Origin: Saussurea involucrata
Lineage: Eukaryota > Streptophyta > Magnoliopsida > Asterales > Asteraceae
Direction of reading: 5' to 3'
DNA: 64,000 nucleotides
Assembly: GCA_033807775.1 (NCBI GenBank)
Contig: CM066318.1
Coordinates: forward strand, 83,455,379-83,519,378
The notes under the pieces were generated by a model. The model searched no databases. It was not told the origin of the DNA and saw nothing but the letters and a program-made list of their open reading frames with translations. The translations under genes were made by a program, and so were the position numbers. Below are positions 43,295 through 55,546 of this stretch, piece by piece. Numbering within the stretch: the first letter of the stretch is position 1; each line of letters starts with the position of its first letter.

Positions 43295-45969
43295 GCGGGA
43301 TCGCGACCCGGGACCAGCAACACCCAACCCGGTCCTTCATCTAGACCGCACTCGACCGAACCATATGTTACTGAACCCCCTTCACCACCTCACCATGTTG
43401 AAGACGTGGAATCTGACTCCACGGACTCCGATACCGACCGTACCATACGCCTGAAACGCATACCTCATAGTATCTGACGCAACCCAGATTTCACTGTCGG
43501 AATCCCTCTTGACTCACCTCCTCATACCGGAACCGGACCTATTACTAGGACATCTGAGGGAGTACAAGTAGAGGAGTTAGATCATGCGAGGCGGGTGACA
43601 TCCGGGTAGCCACATCTGCTATCCCGTCTAATTTGTTGGGACGGGGTATTAAAGAAGACTCCATGGACCCAGTGGAGCAATTGCACGAACCCCTCATCCA
43701 TTCATTCGTCTCTCAAAAGAAGGATGTTTCAGTCTCACACAGGGATATAGCACAACTTCCACCGGTCTCTCACTCGGAGAGTACTGGTGTTGAAACAAGA
43801 GACCAACAACCCCCGGTCTCGACTTCTTTCAGGGCACCATCGAGTCTAGGTCCACTTGTTATTGAATATTACTTGACTAGGACACTTGATGCGGAACAAC
43901 AACAAGTCACGGATCTTCGTGACCCGACCGGAACGTCTGTAGTGTCTCCGTCTGCCGGAACACGAGGATCGGACAGAAATCCTACCACAACTATTATCAC
44001 GCCAATTGTGAACGTAGGTGGCTCTACCCCTGTGGTAGATGCCTCAACGGGCAATCTAAGTGATCCCGGTGTTACTTTACCTGACTTCGTGTCACCAGGG
44101 TCCCTGGACAGCACCCTTAAGGCTGTCCGCCAGGATATGGAGCAATAGATGCAGCCACATGTAGCCGCTTAACTTGCCAAAGCGATGCGCGCTATAAAAG
44201 GTAAAGGTCACCTCGTCGAACTTGAAACCACCCCTGTACCTCCACCGATTCAACCGCAACCTATCTATTCGGTGGACACCCTGAAGACGATGCTATTGGC
44301 CCAACTGCTCCAGGAATCCGGCACAACCGCCTCTACCGAAGCAGACCTGATCTACACTCTGAAATCCCAGGTCACTGCTCCTTCATCATCTGTCATCAAC
44401 CGTTTGGACGCCATTGACTCGACCCTCAAGGACTACAACAAAGCGCTCACCACGCTGTCTGAGAGGGTCCGCACGCTCGAAGAAACATGTAAGAGTCAAG
44501 CAGGCGGTCTGAAACGTAAGCAAGATGACTATGATGATCCTGATCTCCGTGAGGGGGAGAAACGACAACGTCAAACCGAGACCGCCCAGATCCTCACTGA
44601 TAAAACTACAACTGTGGTTCAACCGGAACCTTCAACTACGGCTACCACAACCGGAACAAATCCTGAAGCCGAGTTACCTTTAGCAGAAATGGTGATTGAT
44701 ATGGATATATCAGATGATGAAGCCCCGACGGTTGAAAAGCCCGAGGGTTCAACACAGGAACTGATCGACCTTGATTCATCAGCAAGAACTCTATTGAATA
44801 TGATCGATCCAGACTGTGAAGTCAACCCGGAGACAGAAGATGCATGGTACGAAAAAGCTGCCAGTGCTGTAAACCTCCAGGTAAATTTGGTGTTCCCAAC
44901 TGATGAAGACGACAACATCGATTATGATCAGCTTCTGCTCCAGAACCTTTATGGTTTGTCACCCGTTCACTACGCTCAACCCACCGGAACGTCAACAAGA
45001 CCCGAGACCTCAACTGCCAATATTCCGACAACTCCCCGACAAATGACAGCTTCTGATCTTTCTTCCCCTCCACAACATCAAATTCATTAGGAGAAGATCA
45101 TGGTACTCATCCCTCATTTGGAGGAATCTTTGAAAAAGTTGTTCGTCCACAAGCTTCGCCCGATCGAGCCGACCTTCTGCCTTAGTATTTACAACTTTAG
45201 CCCCGAATACCAACGGCGATATATCAGTGCAATGCAGCGGTGTCTACCAGTCAGCCAAGTCATAACCAAACTTCGGATCACGGAGGTAATCAGTATCTAT
45301 TCAAGACGCATTATGAGGATCGTCTACCCAGTGTTCATTGTCCGACGTGAAGATGGGAACGAATGGAAATTCTCTGAAGCCGACTTCCAAAACCTCCGAC
45401 CGTTCGACTTCCTGGTTATTCTGAAAGACCTTCGTAAAAGAACCATCCGACCGCTTGAAGTTACAAAGGCGCTCGAAGCTGTTCGTCGATACCTGGCCCG
45501 TACCATTATGATGTCATATCTAACGGATTTTCAAATGGCTGTCGAGAACAGGGCAAAGAAGGTAAATCTGATCAAGCCGAATCTGAAAGCGCCTGAGTTA
45601 AACATGTATCCCGAGAACGCTATGCTTCTAGAACCAGAATTCGGGATTGTTTACCTCAACGAGCAAAAAGAGAAGAAGTTCATGCGCTTTAGTCAGGTGG
45701 AAAGATTCTGTGACGGCTCACTCCACAAAGTTCCAGATGCTCTTCGAAAGATTATTCAGCACGAGTCTGAAAATCCAAGGTTCTCATATGTTCCGAATCC
45801 GAATGAAGTAACTGCTCGGAATGCCTTGGAAATAGTTGAAGAACGCATCGACTACCGTCGTGCAATCAGATGGTTCGAGGTACACTTTGCGCTTCGCAAA
45901 AGATATGTTTTCAACTGGAGAGATCTAGAGCGCCAAGTCGAACTTCAAATCAAAGGGGGAGATTGTTAG
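43295..45969 (+). pseudogene. Tandem element internal ORF, copy 1
   Basis: One long reading frame with no in-frame ATG visible at its start. It is Pro/Ser-rich and acidic at first (EDVESDSTDSDTD). A coiled-coil segment follows (LDAIDSTLKDYNKALTTLSE, about 44400-44480), then a basic and acidic stretch (KRKQDDYDDPD; DMDISDDEAP), then a 289-residue C-terminal part from 45100. That part includes FGIVYLNEQKEKKFMRFSQ, matching the Sirevirus 1 post-pol ORF near 11550. Stops: TGA 43475, TAG 44146, TAA 44170, TAG 45088. A deletion of about 76 bp near 43592 shifts the frame. The final stop (TAG 45967-45969) lies in LTR2. Function unknown. Confidence 0.75.
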
Positions 45970-46245
45970 GGCAGGTTTTATAGTTGATTTAAAGTTCAAG
46001 GGTTGAATTGTATTAGGTTATTTTGAGCCTTATTAGTGAATGGGTCGTGGGCTTGTTAACCACTAGCCCATAGTATTTAATGTAAGATTAGCTTGGAAAA
46101 ACAAGCTAATCATCTCTTTTACTTTCAACATTGTATTGCTAAATTCTCTCTGAAAGATTAATGAAAGGGATGACCATTGGAAATCATTGTTCTTATTGAT
46201 TCATCTATTTGATTTCTTATTTGTTGCACGGATCTGGTTATAACA
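45964..46245 (+). repeat. Tandem element LTR2 (282 bp)
   Basis: Shared by the two units, as 3' LTR of copy 1 and 5' LTR of copy 2. By eye identical to LTR3. Followed by the primer site ATTGGTATCAGAGC. Confidence 0.92.
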
Positions 46246-46305
46246 ATTGGTATCAGAGCACACACTTCCTCGCATAGAGGAAGGGGAGCGAGTGTAGGCG
46301 ATGCA

Positions 46306-49056
46306 GCGGGATCGCGACCCGGGACCAGCAACACCCAACCCGGTCCTTCATCTAGACCGCACTCGACCGAACCATATGTTACTGAACCCCCTTCACCACC
46401 TCACCATGTTGAAGACGTGGAATCTGACTCCACGGACTCCGATACCGACCGTACCATACGCCTGAAACGCATACCTCATAGTATCTGACGCAACCCAGAT
46501 TTCACTGTCGGAATCCCTCTTGACTCACCTCCTCATACCGGAACCGGACCTATTACTAGGACATCTGAGGGAGTACAACTAGAGGAGTTAGATCATGCGA
46601 GGCGGAGAGAACTGCATTCAAAGTTGAACCAGGAAAGATCGAGCCGTAAAGAAAAAGAGGCTCATGAGCGACCCCAAACGAGTGACATCCGGGTAGCCAC
46701 ATCTGCTATCCCGTCTAATTTGTTGGGACGGGGTATTAAAGAAGACTCCATGGACCCAGTGGAGCAATTGCACGAACCCCTCATCCATTCATTCATCTCT
46801 CAAAAGAAGGATGTTTCAGTCTCACACGGGGATATAGCACAACTTCCACCGGTCTCTCACTCGGAGAGTACTGGTGTTGAAACAAGAGACCAACAACCCC
46901 CGGTCTCGACTTCTTTCAGGGCACCATCGAGTCTAGGTCCACTTGTTATTGAATATTACTTGACTAGGACACTTGATGCGGAACAACAACAAGTCACGGA
47001 TATTCGTGACCCGACCGGAACGTCTGTAGTGTCTCCGTCTGCCGGAACACGAGGATCGGACAGAAATCCTACCACAACTATTATCACGCCAACTGTGAAC
47101 GTAGGTGGCTCTACCCCTGTGGTAGATGCCTCAACGGGCAATCTAAGTGATCCCGGTGTTACTTTACCTGACTTCGTGTCACCAGGGTCCCTGGACAGCA
47201 CCCTTAAGGCTGTCCGCCAGGATATGGAGCAACAGATGCAGCCACATGTAGCCGCTTAACTTGCCAAAGCGATGCGCGCTATAAAAGGTAAAGGTCACCT
47301 CGTCGAACTTGAAACCACCCATGTACCTCCACCGATTCAACCGCAACCTATCTATTCGGTGGACACCCTGAAGACGATGCTATTGGCCCAACTGCTCCAG
47401 GAATCCGGCACAACCGCCTCTACCGAAGCAGACCTGATCTACACTCTGAAATCCCAGGTCACTGCTCCTTCATCATCTGTCATCAACCGTTTGGACGCCA
47501 TTGACTCGACCCTCAAGGACTACAACAAAGCGCTCACCACGCTGTCTGAGAGGGTCCGCACGCTCGAAGAAACATGTAAGAGTCAAGCAGGCGGTCTGAA
47601 ACGTAAGCACGATGACTATGATGATCCTGATCCCCGTGAGGGGGAGAAACGACAACGTCAAACCGAGACCGCCCAGATCCTCACTGATAAAACTACAACT
47701 GTGGTTCAACCGGAACCTTCAACTACGGCTACCACAACCGGAACAAATCCTGAAGCCGAGTTACCTTTAGCAGAAATGGTGATTGATATGGATATATCAG
47801 ATGATGAAGCCCCGACGGTTGAAAAGCCCGAGGGTTCAACACAGGAACTGATCGACCTTGATTCATCAGCAAGAACTCTATTGAATATGATCGATCCAGA
47901 CTGTGAAGCCAACCCGGAGACAGAAGATGCATGGTACGAAAAAGCTGCCAGTGCTGTAAACCTCCAGGTAAATTTGGTGTTCCCAACTGATGAAGACGAC
48001 AACATCGATTATGATCAGCTCCTGCTCCAGAACCTTTATGGTTTGTCACCCGTTCACTACGCTCAACCCACCGGAACGTCAACAAGACCCGAGACCTCAA
48101 CTGCCAATATTCCGACAACTCCCCGACAAATGACAGCTTCTGATCTTTCTTCCCCTCCACAACATCAAATTCATTAGGAGAAGATCATGGTACTCATCCC
48201 TCATTTGGAGGAATCTTTGAAAAAGTTGTTCGTCCACAAGCTTCGCCCGATCGAGCCGACCTTCTGCCTTGGTATTTACAACTTTAGCCCCGAATACCAA
48301 CGGCGATATATCAGTGCAATGCAGCGGTGTCTACCAGTCAGCCAAGTCATAACCAAACTTCGGATCACGGAGGTAATCAGTATCTATTCAAGACGCATTA
48401 TGAGGATCGTCTGCCCAGTGTTCATTGTCCGACGTGAAGATGGGAACGAATGGAAATTCTCTGAAGCCGACTTCCAAAACCTCCGACCGTTCGACTTCCT
48501 GGTTATTCTGAAAGACCTTCGTAAAAGAATCATCCGACCGCTTGAAGTTACAAAGGCGCTCGAAGCTGTTCGTCGATACCTGGCCCGTACCATTATGATG
48601 TCATATCTAACGGATTTTCAAATGGCTGTCGAGAACAGGGCAAAGAATGTAAATCTGATCAAGCCGAATCTGAAAGCGCCTGAGTTAAACATGTATCCCG
48701 AGAACGCTATGCTTCTAGAACCAGAATTCGGGATTGTTTACCTCAACGAGCAAAAAGAGAAGAAGTTCATGCGCTTTAGTCAGGTGGAAAGATTCTGTGA
48801 CGGCTCACTCCACAAAGTTCCAGATGCTCTTCGAAAGATTATTCAGCACGAGTCTGAAAATCCAAGGTTCTCATATGTTCCGAATCCGAATGAAGTAACT
48901 GCTCGGAATGCCTTGGAAATAGTTGAAGAATGCATCGACTACCGTCGTGCAATCAGATGGTTCGAGGTACACTTTGCGCTTCGCAAAAGATATGTTTTCA
49001 ACTGGAGAGATCTAGAGCGCCAACTTGAACTTCAAATCAAAGGGGGGGATTGTTAG
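46306..49056 (+). pseudogene. Tandem element internal ORF, copy 2
   Basis: About 917 codons in one frame, interrupted only by TGA 46486, TAA 47257 and TAG 48175. The same three stops exist in copy 1, so they predate the tandem duplication. This copy keeps the roughly 76 bp lost from copy 1 (charged segment with KLNQERSSRKEKEAHERPQT, about 46620-46680) and has CAG where copy 1 has TAG 44146. The C-terminal 289 residues differ from copy 1 at six residues, all from non-synonymous changes (for example Ser/Gly and Tyr/Cys); I saw only one silent difference there. It ends in LTR3 (TGT-TAG). Relation to Sirevirus post-pol ORFs is inferred from the order coiled coil, acidic region, G-I-x-aromatic...KxFxRxS motif. 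Confidence 0.75.
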
Positions 49057-49332
49057 GGCAGGTTTTATAGTTGATTTAAAGTTCAAGGGTTGAATTGTAT
49101 TAGGTTATTTTGAGCCTTATTAGTGAATGGGTCGTGGGCTTGTTAACCACTAGCCCATAGTATTTAATGTAAGATTAGCTTGGAAAAACAAGCTAATCAT
49201 CTCTTTTACTTTCAACATTGTATTGCTAAATTCTCTCTGAAAGATTAATGAAAGGGATGACCATTGGAAATCATTGTTCTTATTGATTCATCTATTTGAT
49301 TTCTTATTTGTTGCACGGATCTGGTTATAACA
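49051..49332 (+). repeat. Tandem element LTR3 (282 bp)
   Basis: Ends GGTTATAACA at 49332, then CTAAG of the Athila LTR resumes. By eye no difference from LTR2. Confidence 0.92.
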
Positions 49333-49735
49333 CTAAGAGTATGAGATTTTTACCTAAAGGTGTGAGTATTTTGTAACCGGGCTTTTCTAGCGAAAATGCC
49401 TACCTCAAGTACAACGATCATTTTTAGGATTAGTTATTTAATATAAAATCTAGGGAAAATCTAACCTACATTCTTTCTTTTAAATCTTAAGTAAAACCGT
49501 TAAAGTAACATTTCACCAAACAAACCAAAATATTGCTTCCTATGTAATTGAAACTTGTAAAAGGAAGCACATGAGAACCGTATTGTCTTGATTGCCCAGT
49601 CCCTGTGGATTCAATTCTTGTATTTTACCAACTATTACTTGCTGTGACGATCATAGTGGTCAGTGTACACTTGCACTTCCCACTGTGGATAGTTTGCAAC
49701 CCACTGCGATTAAATCACATATTTTGCACGTACCA
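49333..49735 (+). repeat. Athila 2 5' LTR, second part
   Basis: Resumes with CTAAGAGTATGAGATT, colinear with 59926-60327, and ends GCACGTACCA at 49735. Includes several TGGTCAGTGTACACTTGCAC / CCCACTGTGGATAG-type words shared with the 3' LTR. Confidence 0.9.
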
Positions 49736-49760
49736 AGTTTTTGGCGCCGTTGCCGGGGAC
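49736..49760 (+). other. Athila 2 primer-binding site
   Basis: AGTTTTTGGCGCCGTTGCCG then GGGA. The TGGCGCCGTTGCCGGGGA core is the Asp-tRNA-type primer site of Athila elements and equals the intact copy at 13258-13274. Confidence 0.85.
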
Positions 49761-49837
49761 TGGCATGATTTTAAATCTCAAGACATTAGTTTTTGTTCGA
49801 GCCCAAGTAACTCGTTTTTCTAAGTTGTTCGTGTTGC

Positions 49838-52800
49838 ATGCCAAGACAACAACACGGACCTTTGTTACCAATCGATCTTGAAATAGAGAAAACTTTTCGA
49901 AGAAGACGCAGAAACAAAAATCGACAACCCACTGTGAACACCACTGTAAACATGGCAGAAAACCCACCGATAGTGGAGACCACAGTGACGATTGCCGAGA
50001 GCAAAGATCGAAAAATACGGGACTATGCTACTTCCGGAGTTGGTGATTTAAGCTCCGGAATTTTAAGGCCCAACATTGTTGCAACACATTTTGAACTCAA
50101 ACCGGTGATGTTTCAAATGATCTAAGCCACGGGTCAGTTTGGAGGATCACCATCTGAGGATCCACACTCACACTTAAAATCTTTTTTAGAAATGACTGAT
50201 TCCTTTCAATTGCAAGGTGTGAGTGATCAAGCATTAAGGCTAAGAATTTTCCCTTTTACATTAAGGGATAAAGCAAAGGCTTCACTGAACTCACATGCAC
50301 CTCACTCGATAACCACTTGGCAAGAACTTGCTGACAAATTTTTACAAAAATACTTTCCTCCCACAAGGAATGTAAGGTTTCGAAATGATATTATTTTGTT
50401 CAGACAAGAAGAAGATGAGGTTGTTTCAGATGCATGGGAACGATTTAAAGATTTACTTCGAAAGTGCCCACATCATGGCATCCCACATTGCATCCAATTG
50501 GAGACCTTTTACAATGGTCTTTCCAATGCAGCCAAAATCATCTTAGATGCAACAGCAGGTGGAACATTTACGAGTAAAACCTACAATGAAGGATATCAAA
50601 TCTTAGAAAAGGTGTCCAACAACAATATCGAGTGGTTCAATCCTAGAGCACCCATACCAAAGACCAACACCATTGATTCTGAGGCACTAAAAACCATGAA
50701 TGCGCAGTTAGTAGCCTTGACCAAATTAGTTTTGAATCAAAATAGAGGCCAAGTCAATTCCGCAACACATCTCCCTGAGAACTGTTCCCTCCGTGGAGAG
50801 GAACATGTTTTTGACTATTGTCCATCAAATCCCGAATCCGTTAATGTTATAGGAACCAACCCGGGGAATAACCCGTATTCGCAGACTTATAATCCAGGTT
50901 GGAGAAATCATCCGAATTTCTCTTGGGCTGGTAATCCAGGACTCCAACCCTAAGGGGCGATTCATGCCCAACAAAGACCACAAAATCCCCCTGGATTTCA
51001 CCAACATCACAGTGGGCATCCCCCACAGAACTTTCACCAAGGGCAATCCTCACAACAGTTCCAACCACGATCAACTCAACCCGTTGAGGCTCAACCATCA
51101 CTCGAATCAATTCTCAAAGGTTTCATGAATCAAACTCAAGCAGCCATTAGGAACATAGAGACTCAAGTAGGACAACTAGTCGTCGAAGGTAAGAATAGAC
51201 CGTCAGGGACGTTTCCTAGTGACACCGAACACGCTAGGGTGATAGGAAAAGGATCTGAACAAGTTAAGTCCATAACACTTAGGAGTGGAAAGGATCTGAA
51301 ATATATCATTTTTGAATCTGATGATCCGCCTCAAATACCCACTGTCCCTAAAACCATAGTGGCCACTCCTCAAGTCACTGTCAAACCCACAGTGAGGACC
51401 GATATCCCTGAGCTTCCCACTTTTGGACCTATACCAGAACCTACTGTTGCAAAGCCAACACCACAACAAACTCAAATTGACCCACGAAGTGTACCTTTTC
51501 CTGAAAGAATGAAGACTAAAAATGTCGATGTTCAATTCAAAAAAATCTTAGACATTTTTAAATAACTTCATATTAACATACCCTTGGTAGAGGCTCTCGA
51601 GCAAATGCCAAGCTATGTTAAATTTTTAAAGGATATTTTGAACAAAAAGAGAAAGTTGGTGAGTTTGAGACTGTAACTTTGACCAAGGAATGTAGTGCCC
51701 TCCTTACTAGCAAGATTCCACCTAAGTTGAAAGACCCGGGTAGTTTCACATATCCATGCACAATAGGAGGACAAGAAGTAGGTCAAGCACTCTGTGACTT
51801 GGGAGCTAGTATAAACTTGATGCCACTGTCCATTTTTAACAAGGTAGGTATTGGAGAGGCTAGACCCACGACCGTGACATTACAACTAGCCGACCGGTCC
51901 ATTGCCTACCCCAAATGGAAAATAGAAGACGTTTTGGTCCAAGTGGATAAATTTATCTTCCCCGCCGATTTTCTAATTCTAGATTATGAGGCCGATAAAG
52001 ATATCCCAATCATCTTAGGGCGTCCGTTTCTTGCAACCGGACGTACTTTGATCGATGTGCACAAAGGGGAACTCACTATGAGAGTCAATGACCAAGAGGT
52101 AACATTCAATGTCTTCAAGTCCCTTAAGTACATAGAAACCGAAGACTGTTTTGCTTTGAGTTCGATTTGTGGTACCAAAAGTTTTGATACAGTGAGCATA
52201 GTGGGGAGTGAGAGTGAGCACTCCGACTCGGAGAGGGATGACACTTTTGAGGATGAGTGTAAGGAAATAGTGGCAGCCTTTGAACCTCTGGACTTCAAAG
52301 ACAGAAATGTTCAACCCCCTTCAATAGAACAACCTCCCAAGTTAGAGCTTAAACCATTGCCTTCCCACTTAAAATATGCTTATCTCGCTAAGGATAATAA
52401 ACTTCCCGTTATTATCTCTTCAAAACTTAGTGAGAAACAAGAACAACTTCTGATTAATTTGTTGATGAAGCATAAGAGGGCAATTGGTTCGACCATAGCA
52501 GACATTAGAGGTATTAGCCCCTCCCTATGTCAACATAAGACTAACTTGGAGAGTGACCACCCTGGAAAAGTCCAACCCCAAAGAAGGTTGAATCCCATAA
52601 TGAAGGAGGTAATTAAGAAAGAAGTTTTGAAGTGGTTAGACGCCCGTATTATCTACCCAATAGCTAGTAGTAGTTGGGTGAGCCCCGTTCAATGTGTCCC
52701 TAAAAAGGGAGGGACGACCGTGGTAAAGAACGAAAAGAACGAGCTCATTCCCACTAGGACTGTCACTGGGTGGAAGATATCCATGGATTATAGACAACTC

Positions 52801-55193
52801 AACCTAGCCACTTAGAAATACCATTTTCCCTTACCTTTCATCGACTAAATGCTTGATAGGTTAGCGGGAAAAGAATTCTATTGTTTTCTAGATGGATATT
52901 CCGGATACAACCAAATCCATATCGCCCCCGAGGACCAAGAAAAGACCACCTTTACTTGTCCCTACGATACTTTTGCATTCCGGAGGATGCCATTTGGATG
53001 TGTAATGCCCCAGCCACTTTCCAACGTTGTATGATGGCCATTTTCACCGACATGATTGAGGACACCATAGAAGTTTTTATGGATGACTTTTCTGTGATAG
53101 GGACATCGTTTGACAACTGCCTGGGAAATTTGGAGAAAATCCTAGTAAGATGTGAGACCCACGACCTTATTTTAAATTGGGAAAAAATGCCATTTTATGG
53201 TAGAAGAGGGTATTGTCCTATGTCATCTTGTCTCAAAAAGAGGGTTAGAAGTTGACAAAGCCAAGCTGGAAGTAGTGACACAACTTCCCGAACCCACAAC
53301 TGTGAAAGGTATTCGAAGTTTCTTGGGTCACGCAAGTTTTTATAGAAGGTTAATCAAAGATTTTTCCAAAATAACTAAACCCTTATGTATCCTGCTGCAA
53401 CATGAAAAAAGAATTTAATTTTACCCAAGAATGTCGTGATGCTTTTGAAACAATCAAAAAAGCCTTAGTTACTGCACCCATAGTGACCACTCCTGACTGG
53501 TCACTCCCATTCGAAGTGATGGGTGACACCAGCGAGTGGGCTGTGGGGGCTGTTCTCGGACAAAAGGAAGAACAAGATCTTTCACCCCATTTATTATGCA
53601 AGTAAAACACTGATTGAGGCTCAGATTAATTATACTGTCACTGAAAAAGAATTACTTGCGGTGGTGTTTGCTTTTGATCGTTTCAGGTAGTACTTGATAG
53701 GGACGAAGGTCATAGTGCACACTGATCATGCAGCAATAAAATATTTGATCAACAAGGCTGATTCCAAGCCACGTTTGATTAGATGGGTTTTATTGTTGCA
53801 AGAATTCGACCTTGAGATCGTTGATATAAAAGGAACAAGCAATCAGGTAGCTGACCATTTGTCCAGGCTCGAGAAGATAGTGACCACTGTAGATCCCACT
53901 CCGGTCAAAGAGAATTTTCCAGACATTGCAAACTTTTTAGCAAGTGGACTAAAACCCCACAGGATGAGTGGACAACCATTTAAAAATTGTTTACATGATA
54001 CACGACAATATGTTTGGGACGACGCTTTCTTATATAAGATAGGGACGGACCAAATATTGAGGCGTTGTGTCCACGGGAGTGAGCAACATCAAATACTCCT
54101 TGGTTGTCACACATCCCACTACGGTGACCACTTTGGTGGAAATCGCACTGCTGCAATTTTTTTGTAAAGTGGGTTCTTTTGGCCAACTGTGTTTAAAGAC
54201 TCTTTTGAATTTGTGAAAAATTGTGAGCAATGTCAACGCACCGGGAACATTTCACAAAGGAACGAGATGCCTCTTAATAACATTCAAGAGGTAGAACTTT
54301 TTGATGTTTGGGGGATCGATTTCATGGGTCCTTTCCCAAATTCAAACAATAATTTTTATATCTTGGTTGCGGTAGACTATGTTTCGAAATGGGTGGAAGT
54401 TGTTGCATGTCACTCTAATGATGCCAACACCGTGGTGAAATTTTTGCATAAAAACATTTTCACTCGATTTGGAACACCACGGGAATTGATTAGTGACGAA
54501 GGCACCCATTTTGTGAACAAAGTCATGAGCTCGGTCCTTGCTAAATATGATATACATCATTGAGTGGCCACCGCATACCATCCGCAGACCAACGGTTTAG
54601 CCGAACTTTCAAACCGAGAAATCAAAAGTATTTTGGAGAAAGTCGTTAAACCACATCGCCAGGATTGGTCGACCAAACTTGATGACGCTCTTTGGGCCTA
54701 TCGAACAGCCTACAAAACTCCTTTGGGAATGTCTCCATTTAAGTTGGTTTTTGGAAAAGCTTGCCATTTACCAATTGAGTTGGAACACAAGGCGTTTTGG
54801 GCACTTAAAGAGATCAATATGAGTGAGGATGTTGCAGGAATTAAGAGGTGTTTACAATTGTATGAACTAGAGGAGTTGCGATACCACTCTTATGAAAATG
54901 CAAAGTTGTACAAAGAAAAGACCAAGATGTGGCATGATCGAAGAATCAACCATAAGGAGTTCTTTGAATGCCAACAGGTACTATTGTTCAATTCCTGTCT
55001 TAAACTCTTTCCAGGTAAGCTAAAATCACGATGGACGAGACCATACACCGTGGTCAAGGTTAGTCCCTTTAAAACAGTGGAATTGAAGTTCCCACAGTCT
55101 GGCCAAACATTCAAGGTCAATGGGCAGAGAGTAAAGCACTTTCTGAGCGAGAGTGCTCACATTCCATCCCACTCTCTAACCCACTCTGGTTAA
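49838..55193 (+). pseudogene. Athila gag-pol, heavily broken (element 2)
   Basis: Gag starts MPRQQHGPLLPIDLEIEKTF and has the gag core (KFLQKYFPPTRNVRFRNDII, about 50335-50395; FYNGLSNAAKIILDATAGGT, about 50508). The protease DLGAS is at about 51796, RT FMDD at 53079-53090, and RNase H near 53520-53870 with TDHAAIKYL. Integrase has CEQCQRTGN, WGIDFMGPF (Asp 54318), LISDEGTHF (Asp 54495) and NGLAELSN (Glu 54603). Stops occur at 50123, 50951, 51563, 52813, 52846, 53689, 54165 and 54561. Frameshifts occur near 51650, 53010, 53180, 53400 and 53580. The order and length match Athila 1 gag-pol. A missense change has turned the RNase H block CDAS into GDTS. Confidence 0.93.
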
Positions 55194-55508
55194 GAAAAGT
55201 CAAAACTACTTGTAAATATTTTATTTCAGTTATTTGCAGTGTTTTTATTATTTTTGGTCTTTTTAATTCTGTATGGTAGTTTATTTTAATGTGTGTAGGA
55301 GAGATTGCCAATTTTTGAAGAAAAAGTCAAACAATTGCTTCGCAGTGACATCGAGCATGTCACTGCACTTCCCACTGTCGGACTGACGTTGAGATGGGAC
55401 GGTTTGGGGGCCCAAGAGCTGACAACATATCAACTTTTCTTATATAAGGGTCTACTTTTTCTGCCACATCACAGCTAATCTCGCCATTTTTCAAGAAAAG
55501 CTATCATA

Positions 55509-55546
<38 letters not shown>

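Larger units (their letters stand above)
42955..49332 (+). mobile_element. Tandem Copia-like element without gag or pol
   Basis: Three LTRs (42955-43234, 45964-46245, 49051-49332) alternate with two internal regions of about 2.7-2.8 kb. LTRs start TGTTAGGGCAGG and end GGTTATAACA. A primer site TGGTATCAGAGC (initiator tRNA-Met) follows LTR1 (43237-43248) and LTR2. A PPT (AAAGGGGGAGAT or AAAGGGGGGGAT) precedes LTR2 and LTR3. The flanking pentamers CTAAT (42950-42954) and CTAAG (49333-49337) agree with a target duplication carrying one change, since the undisturbed Athila 3' LTR has CTAAG at this place. Each internal region encodes one long interrupted frame related to Sirevirus post-pol ORFs and nothing like gag, protease, RT or integrase. 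Confidence 0.88.

Noticed and set aside
46301..46465. ATG at 46301 (and 43290) as the start of the tandem element ORF
   Set aside because: It lies in a different frame that stops after about 55 codons. The protein-like frame with acidic Ser/Asp stretches is the neighbouring one and has no upstream ATG.
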